Source: Tessaracoccus sp.
GTDB lineage: Bacteria > Actinomycetota > Actinomycetes > Propionibacteriales > Propionibacteriaceae
Direction of reading: 5' to 3'
NCBI RefSeq assembly: GCF_016714275.1
Contig: NZ_JADJNP010000003.1
Coordinates: forward strand, 1-64,000
DNA: 64,000 nucleotides
The translations under genes and the position numbers were made by a program. Under the pieces are notes generated by a model, which worked only from the letters and a program-made list of their open reading frames with translations, was not told the origin of the DNA and did not search any database. Below are positions 25,300 through 34,090 of the stretch, piece by piece (the stretch's first letter is position 1; each line of letters starts with the position of its first letter).

Positions 25300-27618
25300 G
25301 TGTCAGCGCCACGGCCCGAACAGGAACCTATGAGCAAGAGCTCATCGGCGCGAGCCCCGCGCCGGCAGTGGGGTGCGGAGCGCAAGACCGCACCCATGGC
25401 GATCATGCACACGCCGCCGTCGATGCGGAAGATTGTGCTCGGCCGGATCGCGATCTTGACCACCGTCGTCGCATGGCTGATGTACGTCATCACGACGGTG
25501 ATGCGCGAGTTCATCGAGGGGGATGCGCAGACGCTGCGCTTCGTCCTCGAGTCCGTCTCGTATCTGCTGGTCGTGACCTTCCTCTCCTTCTCGGCGCTGA
25601 TGTACCTCACGGCCCGACAGGGTGCGTTGTACCGGTTCCGCGACCACATGCGCGTGCCCCGCGGACCGCTCGACCAGCACTTCGCCGGGGACTACCCCCA
25701 CGGGATCACGGTCCTGATCCCCTCGTATCGCGAGGAACCCGAGGTCATCACCAAGACGGTGTGGTCGGCCGCGCTGCAGGAGTTCCCGCAGAAGCGGATC
25801 GTGCTGCTCATCGACGACCCGCCCTTCCCCGGCGACCCGCGGGACCAGGAATTGCTGGACTTCGCACGCGAGCTGCCCGGCCGCATCGCGGCGGAGCTGG
25901 AGGAACCACGGGCGCGGCTCGCCGCCGGCTCGGAATGGCTACGTGACGCACTGAGCGGGGGCAACCCTGCGATGGTCGAGATACTGGCCCGTGTCGCCGA
26001 CGACTACGGCTTCGCCGCAGACTGGTTGGAGTCCCGCGCACAGGCCCACCCGTTGACCGACCACATGGACTCGTTCTACGTCGACCGCGTCCTGATGGGG
26101 CTCGCCGGAGACCTGCGGCTCACGAAGATCGCCCTCGACGGAGCCCTCGCGCAGGACGCGACGCCGACGCCCGAGCGCCTGATCCAGCTGCAGGACCGCC
26201 TGGTGCGGATCTTCACGGCTGAGCTGTCCTCGTTCGAGCGGAAGCTCTACGCGTCGCTGTCCCACGAGGCGAACAAGGCCATGAACCTCAACGCCTACAT
26301 CGGCCTGATGGGCGGGCGGTGGAACGTCGAACCCACCGCCGACGGTGATGTGCTCGTTCCCGCGGCCGACGGCGAGCCCTGCGACCTCGACGCGCCGTGG
26401 ACCGAGTACCTGCTCACTCTCGACGCCGACTCGATGCTCCTCCGCGACTACTGCGTGCGCCTCGTGCGGCTCCTCGAGGAGCCCGGCAACGAGCGGGTCG
26501 CCGTCGTGCAGACGCCGTACTCGTCCTACCGCGGGGCGCCCAGCCGCATCGAGCGGATCGCCGGCGCGACCACCGACATCCAGCACATCCTCCACCAAGG
26601 CCTCACCTACTACGGCGCGACCTTCTGGGTGGGCGCCAACGCCGTGATCCGACGCTGCGCGCTGGAAGACATCGTCGAGCGGCAGACGGTCGGCGGATTC
26701 GAGATCGCCACCTACATCCAGGACCGGACGGTCATCGAGGACACCGAGTCCAGCATCGACCTCGGCACGCACGGATGGACGCTGGTCAACTACCCGGAAC
26801 GACTCAGCTACAGCGCGACCCCTCCGGACTTCGGCTCCCTCATCGTGCAGCGCCGCCGATGGGCGAACGGAGGCCTGCTGATCGTTCCGAAGTTCATGCG
26901 TCAGCTCCGCGAACGCCGCTTCCGCCGCGACCACATCCTGCGCCGCGAGGTGATGCTCCGCATCAACTACATGGTCTCGATCGCGTGGGCCAGCGTCGGC
27001 CTGGTCTTCCTGCTCGCGTACCCGTACGACAGCCGCCTGCTCAGCCCCTGGGTGATCCTGGCCGCGGCGCCGTACTTCCTCTGCATGGCCTCGGACCTGC
27101 GGGAGAGCGGTCACCGCGCCACGGACGTGTTCCGCATCTATGGGTTCAACCTGGTTCTGCTCGCGGTCAACCTTGCGGGATCGTTCAAGTCGATCCAGCA
27201 AGCCATGACGAACGCCAAGATCCCGTTCGCTCGAACGCCGAAGGTGCAGGATCGGACCGCCGCACCGGGCATCTATGTGCTGGTGCCCTACGCGATCGTC
27301 GCGTTCTCCGTCGTCACGTTCGTGCGCGACATCCAGGCCCACAACTGGGGCAACGCCGCGTTCGCGGCGCTGAACGCCCTGCTCTGCGCCTGGGCGATCG
27401 TCGCCTACATCGGCATCCGGAACTCGTTGGTCGACATGGCGCTCGGCGTCGTCAACTGGCTCTACGTCCCGGTGAAGCCCGCGCGGAAGCAGGAGACGGC
27501 GCCTCCGCGCGAGCCCCGTCCGGTCGATTGGGCCGGCATCCTCTACCACGGCGACCGGCGTCTGGGCCGGGACGTCGCCCGCAAGAACGACCTGCGTCGC
27601 CGGGTCAGCCCGCGCTGA
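25300..27618 (+). CDS. Processive family 2 glycosyltransferase (polysaccharide synthase)
   Basis: GTG 25300 directly follows the sortase stop, with GGAAGG upstream. The 772-residue protein has two N-terminal spans, a GT2 domain starting GITVLIPSYREEPEVITKTV, the metal-binding LLTLDADSML, an acidic VIEDTESSIDL corresponding to the TED motif, the QRRRWANGG (QxxRW) of processive synthases, and several C-terminal spans. It would polymerise a sugar from a UDP-donor and extrude it, as cellulose, chitin-like or hyaluronan synthases do. An insertion of about 150 residues lies between the first two motifs. There is no PilZ domain in sight. The GH18 gene follows 15 bp later, so they likely act on one glycan. 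Confidence 0.85.
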   Translation: MSAPRPEQEPMSKSSSARAPRRQWGAERKTAPMAIMHTPPSMRKIVLGRIAILTTVVAWLMYVITTVMREFIEGDAQTLRFVLESVSYLLVVTFLSFSALMYLTARQGALYRFRDHMRVPRGPLDQHFAGDYPHGITVLIPSYREEPEVITKTVWSAALQEFPQKRIVLLIDDPPFPGDPRDQELLDFARELPGRIAAELEEPRARLAAGSEWLRDALSGGNPAMVEILARVADDYGFAADWLESRAQAHPLTDHMDSFYVDRVLMGLAGDLRLTKIALDGALAQDATPTPERLIQLQDRLVRIFTAELSSFERKLYASLSHEANKAMNLNAYIGLMGGRWNVEPTADGDVLVPAADGEPCDLDAPWTEYLLTLDADSMLLRDYCVRLVRLLEEPGNERVAVVQTPYSSYRGAPSRIERIAGATTDIQHILHQGLTYYGATFWVGANAVIRRCALEDIVERQTVGGFEIATYIQDRTVIEDTESSIDLGTHGWTLVNYPERLSYSATPPDFGSLIVQRRRWANGGLLIVPKFMRQLRERRFRRDHILRREVMLRINYMVSIAWASVGLVFLLAYPYDSRLLSPWVILAAAPYFLCMASDLRESGHRATDVFRIYGFNLVLLAVNLAGSFKSIQQAMTNAKIPFARTPKVQDRTAAPGIYVLVPYAIVAFSVVTFVRDIQAHNWGNAAFAALNALLCAWAIVAYIGIRNSLVDMALGVVNWLYVPVKPARKQETAPPREPRPVDWAGILYHGDRRLGRDVARKNDLRRRVSPR

Positions 27619-27633
27619 GCGAGAGAGCACCAC

Positions 27634-29175
27634 ATGTCGAAGAGATTTCCTGGTCGTAGGCTGTCCCCGTTCCGGGCGACCCTGCTCCTCATGGTCGTCG
27701 CCGCGTTGGCAGGCAGCGGGGTGTACGGCGTCGGATGGTGGCGCGACGCGCAGGCGGCCGAGGGCAGCGAGCCCTGGTTCGCCGCCTACGTCGACGCCAC
27801 GGCCACTCCCGCCTACCCGTTCGAGGCGCCTGCGGCCGCGACGGACGGCAACGTCGTCCTGAGCTTCATCGTCGCCGCGGGGCCCGGCCGGTGCGAAGCC
27901 AGTTGGGGCGGCTACTACTCGCCGGACGAGGCGCAGGAGAAGCTCGACCTCGACCGTCGCATCGCGCGGCTCCGGCAGTCCAACGGTGAGGTCGTCCTCT
28001 CCCTCGGCGGGCAGGCCAACAGCGAACTCGCGCTCGAGTGCGACACCGTCGATGAGCTCTCGGCCGAGTACGCGCGCGTCGTCGAGCGCTACCAGCCCGC
28101 GGCCATGGACCTCGACATCGAGGGGCCGGCGCTGGCGGACGTCGCCTCCCGCACCCGGCGCGCGCAGGCCGTCGCCGACCTCCAGGCGAGCCTCGATCAC
28201 CATCTCCCCGTCTGGCTGACGCTTCCCGTCGGCCCGGATGGCCTCACGCCCGACGGTGTGGCCACCGTCCAGGCCTTCCTCGAGGCCGGGGTGCGTCTCG
28301 ACGGCGTCAACATCATGACGATGAACTTCGCGAACGCGGAGGCGGCGACCGATCAGTCGGCGGTGGCGATCGCGTCGCTTCGGGCGACGCACCGCCAGCT
28401 CGTCGCGCTCTATGCGGATCGCGGCAAGGCCATCGGCTCGATGACCGCGTGGCGCATGATCGGCGCGACGCCGATGATCGGACAAAACGATGTCACCGCC
28501 GAGGTGTTCACGCTCGACGACGCCCGTCGCCTGCGCGCCTTCGCCGAGGAGAACCAGCTGGGCAGGCTGTCCATGTGGTCGGCGAATCGGGACGCGTCGT
28601 GCGCCCCCGCCTACGTCGACCTCTCCGTCGTCTCCGACTCCTGCAGTGGCGTCAACCAGGGGGAGGAGCTGTTCGCAACGATACTGGGCACAGGATTCGA
28701 CGGCGCGCCCGCGGGCGGCCAGGGGGTGGGAACGGCGGCGCCGACGGTGCGCCCGGAGGAGATCACCGACGACCCGGCGACCAGCCCTTACCCCATCTGG
28801 GACCGTGACGCCTCGTACCCCGCGGAGACAAGGGTGGTGTGGCGACGCAACGTCTACGAGGCGAAGTGGTGGAGCACCAACTCCCAGCCCGACGACCCGC
28901 GCGTCGCTCCCGCGGACAGCCCGTGGCGCCTGATCGGCCCGGTCCTTCCCGGGGAGAAGCCGCTACCGCAACTGAGCCTTCCCGACGACTTCTACGCGGC
29001 CTGGGATCCGAAGGAGATCTACGTACAGGGCCAGCGGGTGATGCTCGACGGCATCGCTTTCGAGGCCAAGTGGTGGACGCAGGGCGACAACCCCGCCTCC
29101 GGCCAGGCCGATCCTGGGTCATCGCCGTGGCGCACCCTCACTCAGGAAGAAATCGGAAAGCTCCTCGAGGGCTGA
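27634..29175 (+). CDS. Secreted or membrane-anchored GH18 protein with two carbohydrate-binding modules
   Basis: The 513-residue product has an uncleaved-looking signal (ATLLLMVVAALAGSGVYGVG), then a TIM-barrel with SxGG-like VVLSLGGQAN and the catalytic DxDxE in AAMDLDIEGPAL, as in GH18 chitinases. Two C-terminal modules, YPIWDRDASYPAETRVVWRR and YAAWDPKEIYVQGQRVMLDG, each followed by (Y/F)EAKWW, are CBM5/12-type (ChtBD3) domains. It probably trims or binds a GlcNAc-containing glycan, perhaps the product of the upstream synthase. That link is inference from gene order. Environmental chitin use is the alternative. Confidence 0.85.
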   Translation: MSKRFPGRRLSPFRATLLLMVVAALAGSGVYGVGWWRDAQAAEGSEPWFAAYVDATATPAYPFEAPAAATDGNVVLSFIVAAGPGRCEASWGGYYSPDEAQEKLDLDRRIARLRQSNGEVVLSLGGQANSELALECDTVDELSAEYARVVERYQPAAMDLDIEGPALADVASRTRRAQAVADLQASLDHHLPVWLTLPVGPDGLTPDGVATVQAFLEAGVRLDGVNIMTMNFANAEAATDQSAVAIASLRATHRQLVALYADRGKAIGSMTAWRMIGATPMIGQNDVTAEVFTLDDARRLRAFAEENQLGRLSMWSANRDASCAPAYVDLSVVSDSCSGVNQGEELFATILGTGFDGAPAGGQGVGTAAPTVRPEEITDDPATSPYPIWDRDASYPAETRVVWRRNVYEAKWWSTNSQPDDPRVAPADSPWRLIGPVLPGEKPLPQLSLPDDFYAAWDPKEIYVQGQRVMLDGIAFEAKWWTQGDNPASGQADPGSSPWRTLTQEEIGKLLEG

Positions 29176-29210
29176 CCCGCCCATCGGGTTCCCTCCGGGG
29201 CAACCTAGCC

Positions 29211-31544
29211 TCAGGGGAGGCGCGCTCGCAGTCCGTGGTGCGTCAGACGCTCCACCATGGCGTCGGCGGACAGCGGCGCGCCGAACCGGTAGCCCTGCAT
29301 GTAGCGCACGCCGGAGCGGATGAGCTCGTCGAGAGTCTCGTCGTCCTCCACGCCCTCGACGACCATCTCGACATCGAGGTTCCGGGCGAGCATCGCCATG
29401 GATCGCATGACCATTCGAGGCTTCGGAGAGTCCATGCCCCTGCTCAGCGCCTTGTCGATCTTCAGCACGTCGAGCGGGAACTGCAGGAGTGAGAGAAGGG
29501 TGGAGGAGTCGCGCCCGAAGTCGTCGAGGGCGATGCGCACGTTCTCCTGGGCGCGGAGCCGCTCCAACTCCTGAATGGTCTCCTCGGAGGCCCGGTTCAG
29601 CGACGTCTCGCTCAGCTCCAGCGTGAGATGGACACCGTTGCAGCCTTCGACGCGGCTCATCGCCTCCAGGAAGGCGGGATCGGTGACCTGCTCCACGTTG
29701 ATGTTGACGTGTACGTCGAGGAGCTCGGGGGCGATCTGCTGGAAGCGGCACATATCGCGCACGGCCGTGTCGATCACGTGAGTGCTCAGCTCGGTGAGCA
29801 GCCCGAGCCTGCGCGCTTCGTGCACGATGAGGTCCGCGGTGATGCCCTCCAGCTTCGATTCGTGCGGACGGACCAGCGCCTCGAAGGAGACGATCTGGTT
29901 CGTGGCCCCGTTGACGATCGGCTGGTAGACGAACGTGAGCTTGCGCTCCCGGATCGCCGTCGCGATCGTCTCTACCAGGTTGACGGCTCCGCTCGGGCGG
30001 ATCTCGGACTGCGGGGAGGAGCCGGGTACGTGTCTCCCGCGAGCGGCGTACATGCGCGCGTCGGCAGCTTCGACGAGCGACCCGATGTCGGTGGTGCCGG
30101 GCGGGGCGTAGGCCAGCCCGTGTGACAGCCACAACGGGATAACGGTGTCGCCTGCGACGAACGGTGCGCTCACCTCGTGCAGGAGCAACTCGACGCGCAG
30201 TTGCGCCTCCTCCTCGTTCGCCACGCCGGCCAGGATGAGCACGAACTCGTCGCCGCCGACGCGCGCGACGACGTCCGCTGTGGAGAGGAGCAGCCGCATG
30301 CGCATCGCGATCGTACGGAGGACCGCGTTCCCGGTCTCGTGTCCGTGGTGGTCGTTGATTGCCTTGAAGCCGTCGACGTCGACGTACACGACGGCGAATC
30401 CGTCCTCCCCGACCGTCGTCGCGAGCGCCTCGCGGAAGCCGTGGTAGTTGGGCAGGCCGGTGAGGGCGTCCGTGACGGCTGCGGACGACAAAAGCTCACG
30501 CTCGCGTTGGGCAGCGGACATGGTCACGGCGATGTGCGCGATGGCGTCCAGCACCCGCTGGTCTTGCACAAGGAAGGGCGACTGCGTCGTGCCGCGCCGA
30601 GCCACCAGATAGCCCTCGGTGAGCGGCGAGACAATCTCGTTGACGTTGCGCTCGTCCCTGTCCTGCAACGCGACGGTGTATCTGGGCAGCGCTCGCCGCG
30701 CGAACTGCAGGGCGTGCGACTCCACGCTGACGTTGTGGGCCCAGGGCAGTTCGAGGGCCGCGGCGAGGGTGCCGGAGAGCTGGGCGGATACCGTCCGAGA
30801 CTCCCGGAACACACCGCCGGCGAACGCCGCGATTCCGATGAGGAAACTGGCGAGGCCGCCGGCCCAGAAGGGGCCCATGCTTCCGCTGTGCACCGCGATG
30901 AGGTCTTGGACGGAGAGCCCGACGATCGATGCCACGGAGATCGCCACCCAGGCCATGACGAGTCGACGCAGCAGCAGCTCGCCGAAGGCCTTACGACGGC
31001 TGAGCTCGACCACGACAGAGAGCCGGATGGTGGAGATCATCAGCCTGGTGAGGAGGTAGGCGGCGACGAACACCACCACCGTGATCGGCCAGGGCACGCC
31101 CGCTGCGTCGAGCAGGCCCTTGACCACCATGGCGACGAACGCACATCCGAAGAGGTACGAGGTCGTCTCCGAGGCGTCCCCGAGGTGCCGGAACCGGGCG
31201 AGCGAACCGAGGAAGTAGGCGCTCATCCACACAGCAAGGGCCTCGGTGGGCGGGACCGTGTTCAGCGCGATCAGGAGCATTGCGGGCGCGGGGCTGACGA
31301 CCATCGTCGCGTCGATCCGGGAGATCGTGACGGTGAGGGCCGAGGAGGCGAGGGTGCTGACGAACACCACCAGCATCCACAGCGGGTCGCGCACCGGCGA
31401 GGCCGTGATCCAGAAGTACCCGAGCAGCGACGCGACGAGGACCGTCCAGATTGTGCCCCAGATGAAGACCGCCCGGTCGCTCAGCCGGCGAGGAACCGCA
31501 GGGGTTCGCGCGAGAAGCTCCAGCACCGGCCTGGGATTCATCAT
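29211..31544 (-). CDS. GGDEF-EAL c-di-GMP enzyme with N-terminal membrane domain
   Basis: I place the start at ATG 31542-31544 after AGGTGAG; upstream frame is non-coding. Residues about 25-260 hold 7-8 membrane spans resembling MASE-type sensors. The GGDEF domain is intact (VARVGGDEFVLIL) but the inhibitory I-site lacks Arg (LLSTAD where RxxD is expected). The EAL domain has FEALVRP, VNINVEQ, LELSET, ALDDFG, LKIDKAL and VVEGVEDDE, so phosphodiesterase residues are present. Both synthesis and breakdown of c-di-GMP are possible. It converges on the polysaccharide operon, fitting control of attachment. Confidence 0.88.
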   Translation of the reverse strand: MMNPRPVLELLARTPAVPRRLSDRAVFIWGTIWTVLVASLLGYFWITASPVRDPLWMLVVFVSTLASSALTVTISRIDATMVVSPAPAMLLIALNTVPPTEALAVWMSAYFLGSLARFRHLGDASETTSYLFGCAFVAMVVKGLLDAAGVPWPITVVVFVAAYLLTRLMISTIRLSVVVELSRRKAFGELLLRRLVMAWVAISVASIVGLSVQDLIAVHSGSMGPFWAGGLASFLIGIAAFAGGVFRESRTVSAQLSGTLAAALELPWAHNVSVESHALQFARRALPRYTVALQDRDERNVNEIVSPLTEGYLVARRGTTQSPFLVQDQRVLDAIAHIAVTMSAAQRERELLSSAAVTDALTGLPNYHGFREALATTVGEDGFAVVYVDVDGFKAINDHHGHETGNAVLRTIAMRMRLLLSTADVVARVGGDEFVLILAGVANEEEAQLRVELLLHEVSAPFVAGDTVIPLWLSHGLAYAPPGTTDIGSLVEAADARMYAARGRHVPGSSPQSEIRPSGAVNLVETIATAIRERKLTFVYQPIVNGATNQIVSFEALVRPHESKLEGITADLIVHEARRLGLLTELSTHVIDTAVRDMCRFQQIAPELLDVHVNINVEQVTDPAFLEAMSRVEGCNGVHLTLELSETSLNRASEETIQELERLRAQENVRIALDDFGRDSSTLLSLLQFPLDVLKIDKALSRGMDSPKPRMVMRSMAMLARNLDVEMVVEGVEDDETLDELIRSGVRYMQGYRFGAPLSADAMVERLTHHGLRARLP

Positions 31545-31740
31545 GCGCTCACCTAACCGCCCCCCGAGAAGCAGCGGCAAACGCCGATCCACTTTCGGCG
31601 ACCCGGGGTGATGACAGTGGACGAGCCGACCCCCGCAACTAGGTGTTTGCCGCGTGGCCCGGAGGCGGGGCGCGGAGGCCGTGGCACGATCGACGCGTGC
31701 GCAGGGCGGCGCCTGCCCTCGCAGGCGAGGAAGGACAGCC

Positions 31741-32499
31741 GTGAACGAAGACGACATCCGGAAGGAACCGACCGTTGGCGACGTTCCGCCGTCGGACCCG
31801 AGCCTGGCTGACGACATCGTCGGCGCGCCCGACGACGCCAGTGACGGCGCGACCGGGGCCGGTGACGGTCCGCGCATCTCGACCCGGACGGTGGTGATCG
31901 CGGGCATCCTCGTGGTCATACTTGCGTTCCTTGCAGGCTTCATCGGGGCTCGGATGGGTTCTGCGTCGCCCCCGAAGCCGGCGCCGACGGTGACCGTCTC
32001 GGCGTCTCCGGAACCGAGCGACCCGTCGCCCAAGCCCACCGACGTCTCGCCCGAACCCGACAAGCCCGAGGCCGTGGTGCTGCCGGCGGGAGCCGACGTG
32101 CGCGCCGGAATCGGCGTGCCCGACTCCGCTCACGGAGAGGAGGGTGACGTGTTCATCGACCTGGAGTCGGCGGATGTCTACGTCCGCGGCGCCGACGGCT
32201 GGCGCCGCGCCGGAAACATCCGCGTGTCCGCTGTCGAACACCTGACCGGCGAGCAGGGGGAACAAGGCAAGGCCGGTGAACAAGGCTAGCAGGGAGAGGC
32301 TGGCGAACAGGGTGAGCAGGGTGAGCAGGGCAAGCCGGGCGCTCCCGGGGCCTCAGGGGAGCCGGGCCGCGACGGCACTCAGTTAGTGTTGGGCACGGAG
32401 TCACCCTCGGGCGAGTGCATCGACGGCGATGTCTTCATCGACACCGCCGAGGTGCGGTTCTACGCCTGCACCGCCGGCGCCTGGACGCCTGCTGGCTGA
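31741..32499 (+). pseudogene. Collagen-like membrane protein with an internal stop
   Basis: GTG 31741 follows AGGAAGGACAG. The product has an acidic cytoplasmic start, one span (TVVIAGILVVILAFLAGFIG), a Pro/Ser-rich linker, a small domain (DVFIDLESADVYVRGADGWR) and Gly-x-y repeats (GEQGEQGKAGEQG). A TAG at 32287-32289 replaces an expected GAG inside the repeats. Beyond it the frame continues with more GEQG/GKPGAPG repeats and a second copy of the small domain (CIDGDVFIDTAEVRFYACTA) to TGA 32497-32499. One substitution explains the stop. Similar proteins are surface stalks of unknown role. Confidence 0.7.
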
Positions 32500-32578
32500 A
32501 TCCTCATCAGCACTACCCAAAAAGGCCCGAAGCTTAACTGGTTTTCCGTCTCGTGACGAGAGGTGTCTCCGAAAGTGG

Positions 32579-32607
32579 TTGACATTGTGTACTTTCGGGC
32601 ATAGGCT
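32579..32607 (+). promoter_or_regulatory. Sigma-70-like promoter before a structured region
   Basis: A consensus -35 TTGACA and a -10 TAGGCT are separated by 17 bp. No ORF starts downstream; instead a hairpin-rich stretch follows and ends in a strong hairpin at 32735-32775. Confidence 0.55.
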
Positions 32608-32612
32608 CCGGA

Positions 32613-32780
32613 TCACGGAGTCGCTTGCGAAGCAAGCCGACCCGACGGTGGAGTCAGGTCTAGGGGGCGAAACCTGCCGTACGTCGGCGCCCATCTGGGG
32701 GGAAGGGTGCCGGCGCCCCACCGATTTCTTCCAGGAGGTCCCGCGGAAAAAGGCTTGCGCCTGCCGCGGGACCTCTTGGT
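32613..32780 (+). ncRNA. Candidate small RNA (possible relative of, or antisense to, 6C-type structure)
   Basis: Between the promoter and the terminator-like hairpin lie GCTTGC-GAA-GCAAGC, CAGGT...ACCTG with a GGGGG loop, and GGCGCC...GGCGCC with a GGGGGG loop. On the opposite strand the last two become two hairpins whose loops hold five and six C residues, the defining look of the actinobacterial 6C RNA. The promoter argues for the plus strand and the C-rich loops for the minus strand; I cannot decide between them. No protein fits here. Confidence 0.4.
32735..32775. terminator. Strong 12-bp hairpin between convergent units
   Basis: GAGGTCCCGCGG pairs perfectly with CCGCGGGACCTC across a 17-base loop; TTGGTTTGT follows on the plus strand. 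It lies between the candidate small RNA and the convergent SHOCT gene and could terminate both. Confidence 0.7.
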
Positions 32781-32783
32781 TTG

Positions 32784-33173
32784 TCAGCGGCTGAGCGCCG
32801 CCGCCTTCAACTGCGCAAATTCGGTCTCCGAGATGGTGCCCGCGTCGAGGAGGGCCTTTGCCTTCGCGATCTCATCAGCGGGGCTGGTGCCTGCGACGTC
32901 GCGGATGTATTCCTCGGTGCGCTCCTTGTTCTGCTTGGCGACAGCACCGCTGCGCTGGGCCATGCCGTCGCCGCGCGCGATGAGGTAGATCAAGGCGGTC
33001 AGGAACGGCAGGAAGAACAGCGCCACCAGCCAGAGCGCCTTCGCCCAGCCCGACAGCTTGGTGTCGCGGAACAGGTCGGTGACCACCGAGAAGAGGGCGA
33101 TCAGGTACGCGATGAACGCGAAGATCCAGAAGAATGTCCAGATGACATCCCAGATGGTGTTGAAAAGAGACAT
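32784..33173 (-). CDS. PLDc_N plus SHOCT domain membrane protein
   Basis: The start MSLFNTIWDVIWTFFW at 33171-33173 has an AAGGAG site. The 129-residue product has two membrane helices in the pattern of the phospholipase-D N-terminal module (IFAFIAYLIALFSVVTDLFR and KALWLVALFFLPFLTALIYL, ending IARGDGMA). It closes with a SHOCT segment (DEIAKAKALLDAGTISETEF, then AQLKAAALS). Actinobacterial proteins of this kind are small inner-membrane proteins of unknown function. The nearby gene at 33364 also carries SHOCT. Confidence 0.85.
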   Translation of the reverse strand: MSLFNTIWDVIWTFFWIFAFIAYLIALFSVVTDLFRDTKLSGWAKALWLVALFFLPFLTALIYLIARGDGMAQRSGAVAKQNKERTEEYIRDVAGTSPADEIAKAKALLDAGTISETEFAQLKAAALSR

Positions 33174-33363
33174 GGAAAACTCCTTGTTGGGTGCACATTG
33201 TCGGCACCTCAGCTTAGTTGTCCGAGCCGCCCCGAAAGCGGCGCTGAACGCCCCCACATATAGGGGATCTCCCTCCATGCCGGCGCGGAGGAGTCACTAG
33301 ACTGGCTGAAGCAGCACCGCGACGCCGAGGATCGGCGGTGCCTGCTGTGAAAGGGAACCAACC

Positions 33364-33651
33364 ATGAGGCTACTTCGTACGGCGGCCCACACGGCCGTCG
33401 CCGCCCACACCGTCTCGCGCGTGCAGCAGCGCAATGCCGCCAAGCAGCAGCGCGCCGCCGCTGCCGCCCCGGTCGCGTCGCCAGCTCCAGCACCCGCGTC
33501 GCCAGCTCCAGCACCCGCGCCGACAGCGCCCGTGGCGCCCGACACCGGCGCCATGCTCGAGCAGCTCCGCCAGCTCGGTGAGCTGCGCGCCGCGGGCGTC
33601 CTCACGGACGCGGAGTTCGAGGCCCAGAAGGCCCGCATCCTCGCCTCCTGA
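33364..33651 (+). CDS. Small SHOCT-domain protein
   Basis: The 95-residue protein begins MRLLRTAAHTAVAAHTVSRV, has an Ala/Pro low-complexity linker (PAPAPASPAPAPAPTAPV) and ends in a SHOCT motif MLEQLRQLGELRAAGVLTDA followed by EFEAQKARILAS. SHOCT is an oligomerisation motif. It is divergent from the PLDc/SHOCT gene, and the two may interact. The AAGGGAACCAACC leader supplies the ribosome site. Confidence 0.8.
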   Translation: MRLLRTAAHTAVAAHTVSRVQQRNAAKQQRAAAAAPVASPAPAPASPAPAPAPTAPVAPDTGAMLEQLRQLGELRAAGVLTDAEFEAQKARILAS

Positions 33652-33693
33652 CCGGCCTCCCGGCCGTCGCCGTCCGACCCGAAAGGACACGCC

Positions 33694-34085
33694 ATGCCCC
33701 GCTTTCTCATCCAGATCGTCGTGAACCTGCTGACCGCGACCATCGCCCTCACGGTGGCGGGGCCGTGATCGACGGCGTGACCGTCCGCCCGACGGGCCTC
33801 ATCACCGCCGTCGCCGTGTTCGTCATCGCCAACGCGCTCTTCACGCCGTTCATCTTCAAGATGGCCCGCAAGTATGCGCCGGCGGCGATGGGTGGCATCG
33901 GGCTCATCTCCACCCTCGTCGCGCTGCTGATCGCCTCCGCGCTGGGCGACGCGCTGACCATCTCCGGCTTCATGCCATGGGTGCTCGCCACGATGCTGGT
34001 GTGGGTGATCACCGCGTTGGGCGGCTGGGCCGTCATGGCGTGGTGGATGAAGAAGCGGGTCCAGGCGCGGCGTGACGCAGAATAG
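33694..34085 (+). pseudogene. Four-span holin-like membrane protein, one-base frameshift
   Basis: ATG 33694 after GAAAGGACACGCC reads MPRFLIQIVVNLLTATIALT; restoring one G to the GGGG at 33759-33762 joins AGAVIDGVTVRPTGLITAVA and VFVIANALFTPFIF, MGGIGLISTLVALLIASALG and WVLATMLVWVITALGGWAVM. About 130 residues with four helices result, as in phage-holin-superfamily-IV-like membrane proteins common in actinobacterial chromosomes. The conserved sequence on both sides of the break suggests a base-count error. Function is unknown. Confidence 0.65.
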
Positions 34086-34090
34086 GACTG

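Noticed and set aside
25939..28485. 848-codon ORF on the minus strand
   Set aside because: It is antisense to the GT2 and GH18 genes; it is an open frame created by high-GC codon use, rich in Arg and Gly, with no domain.
32579..32780. c-di-G riboswitch near the GGDEF-EAL gene
   Set aside because: No GEMM-type core is recognisable, and no coding start follows in a suitable position.
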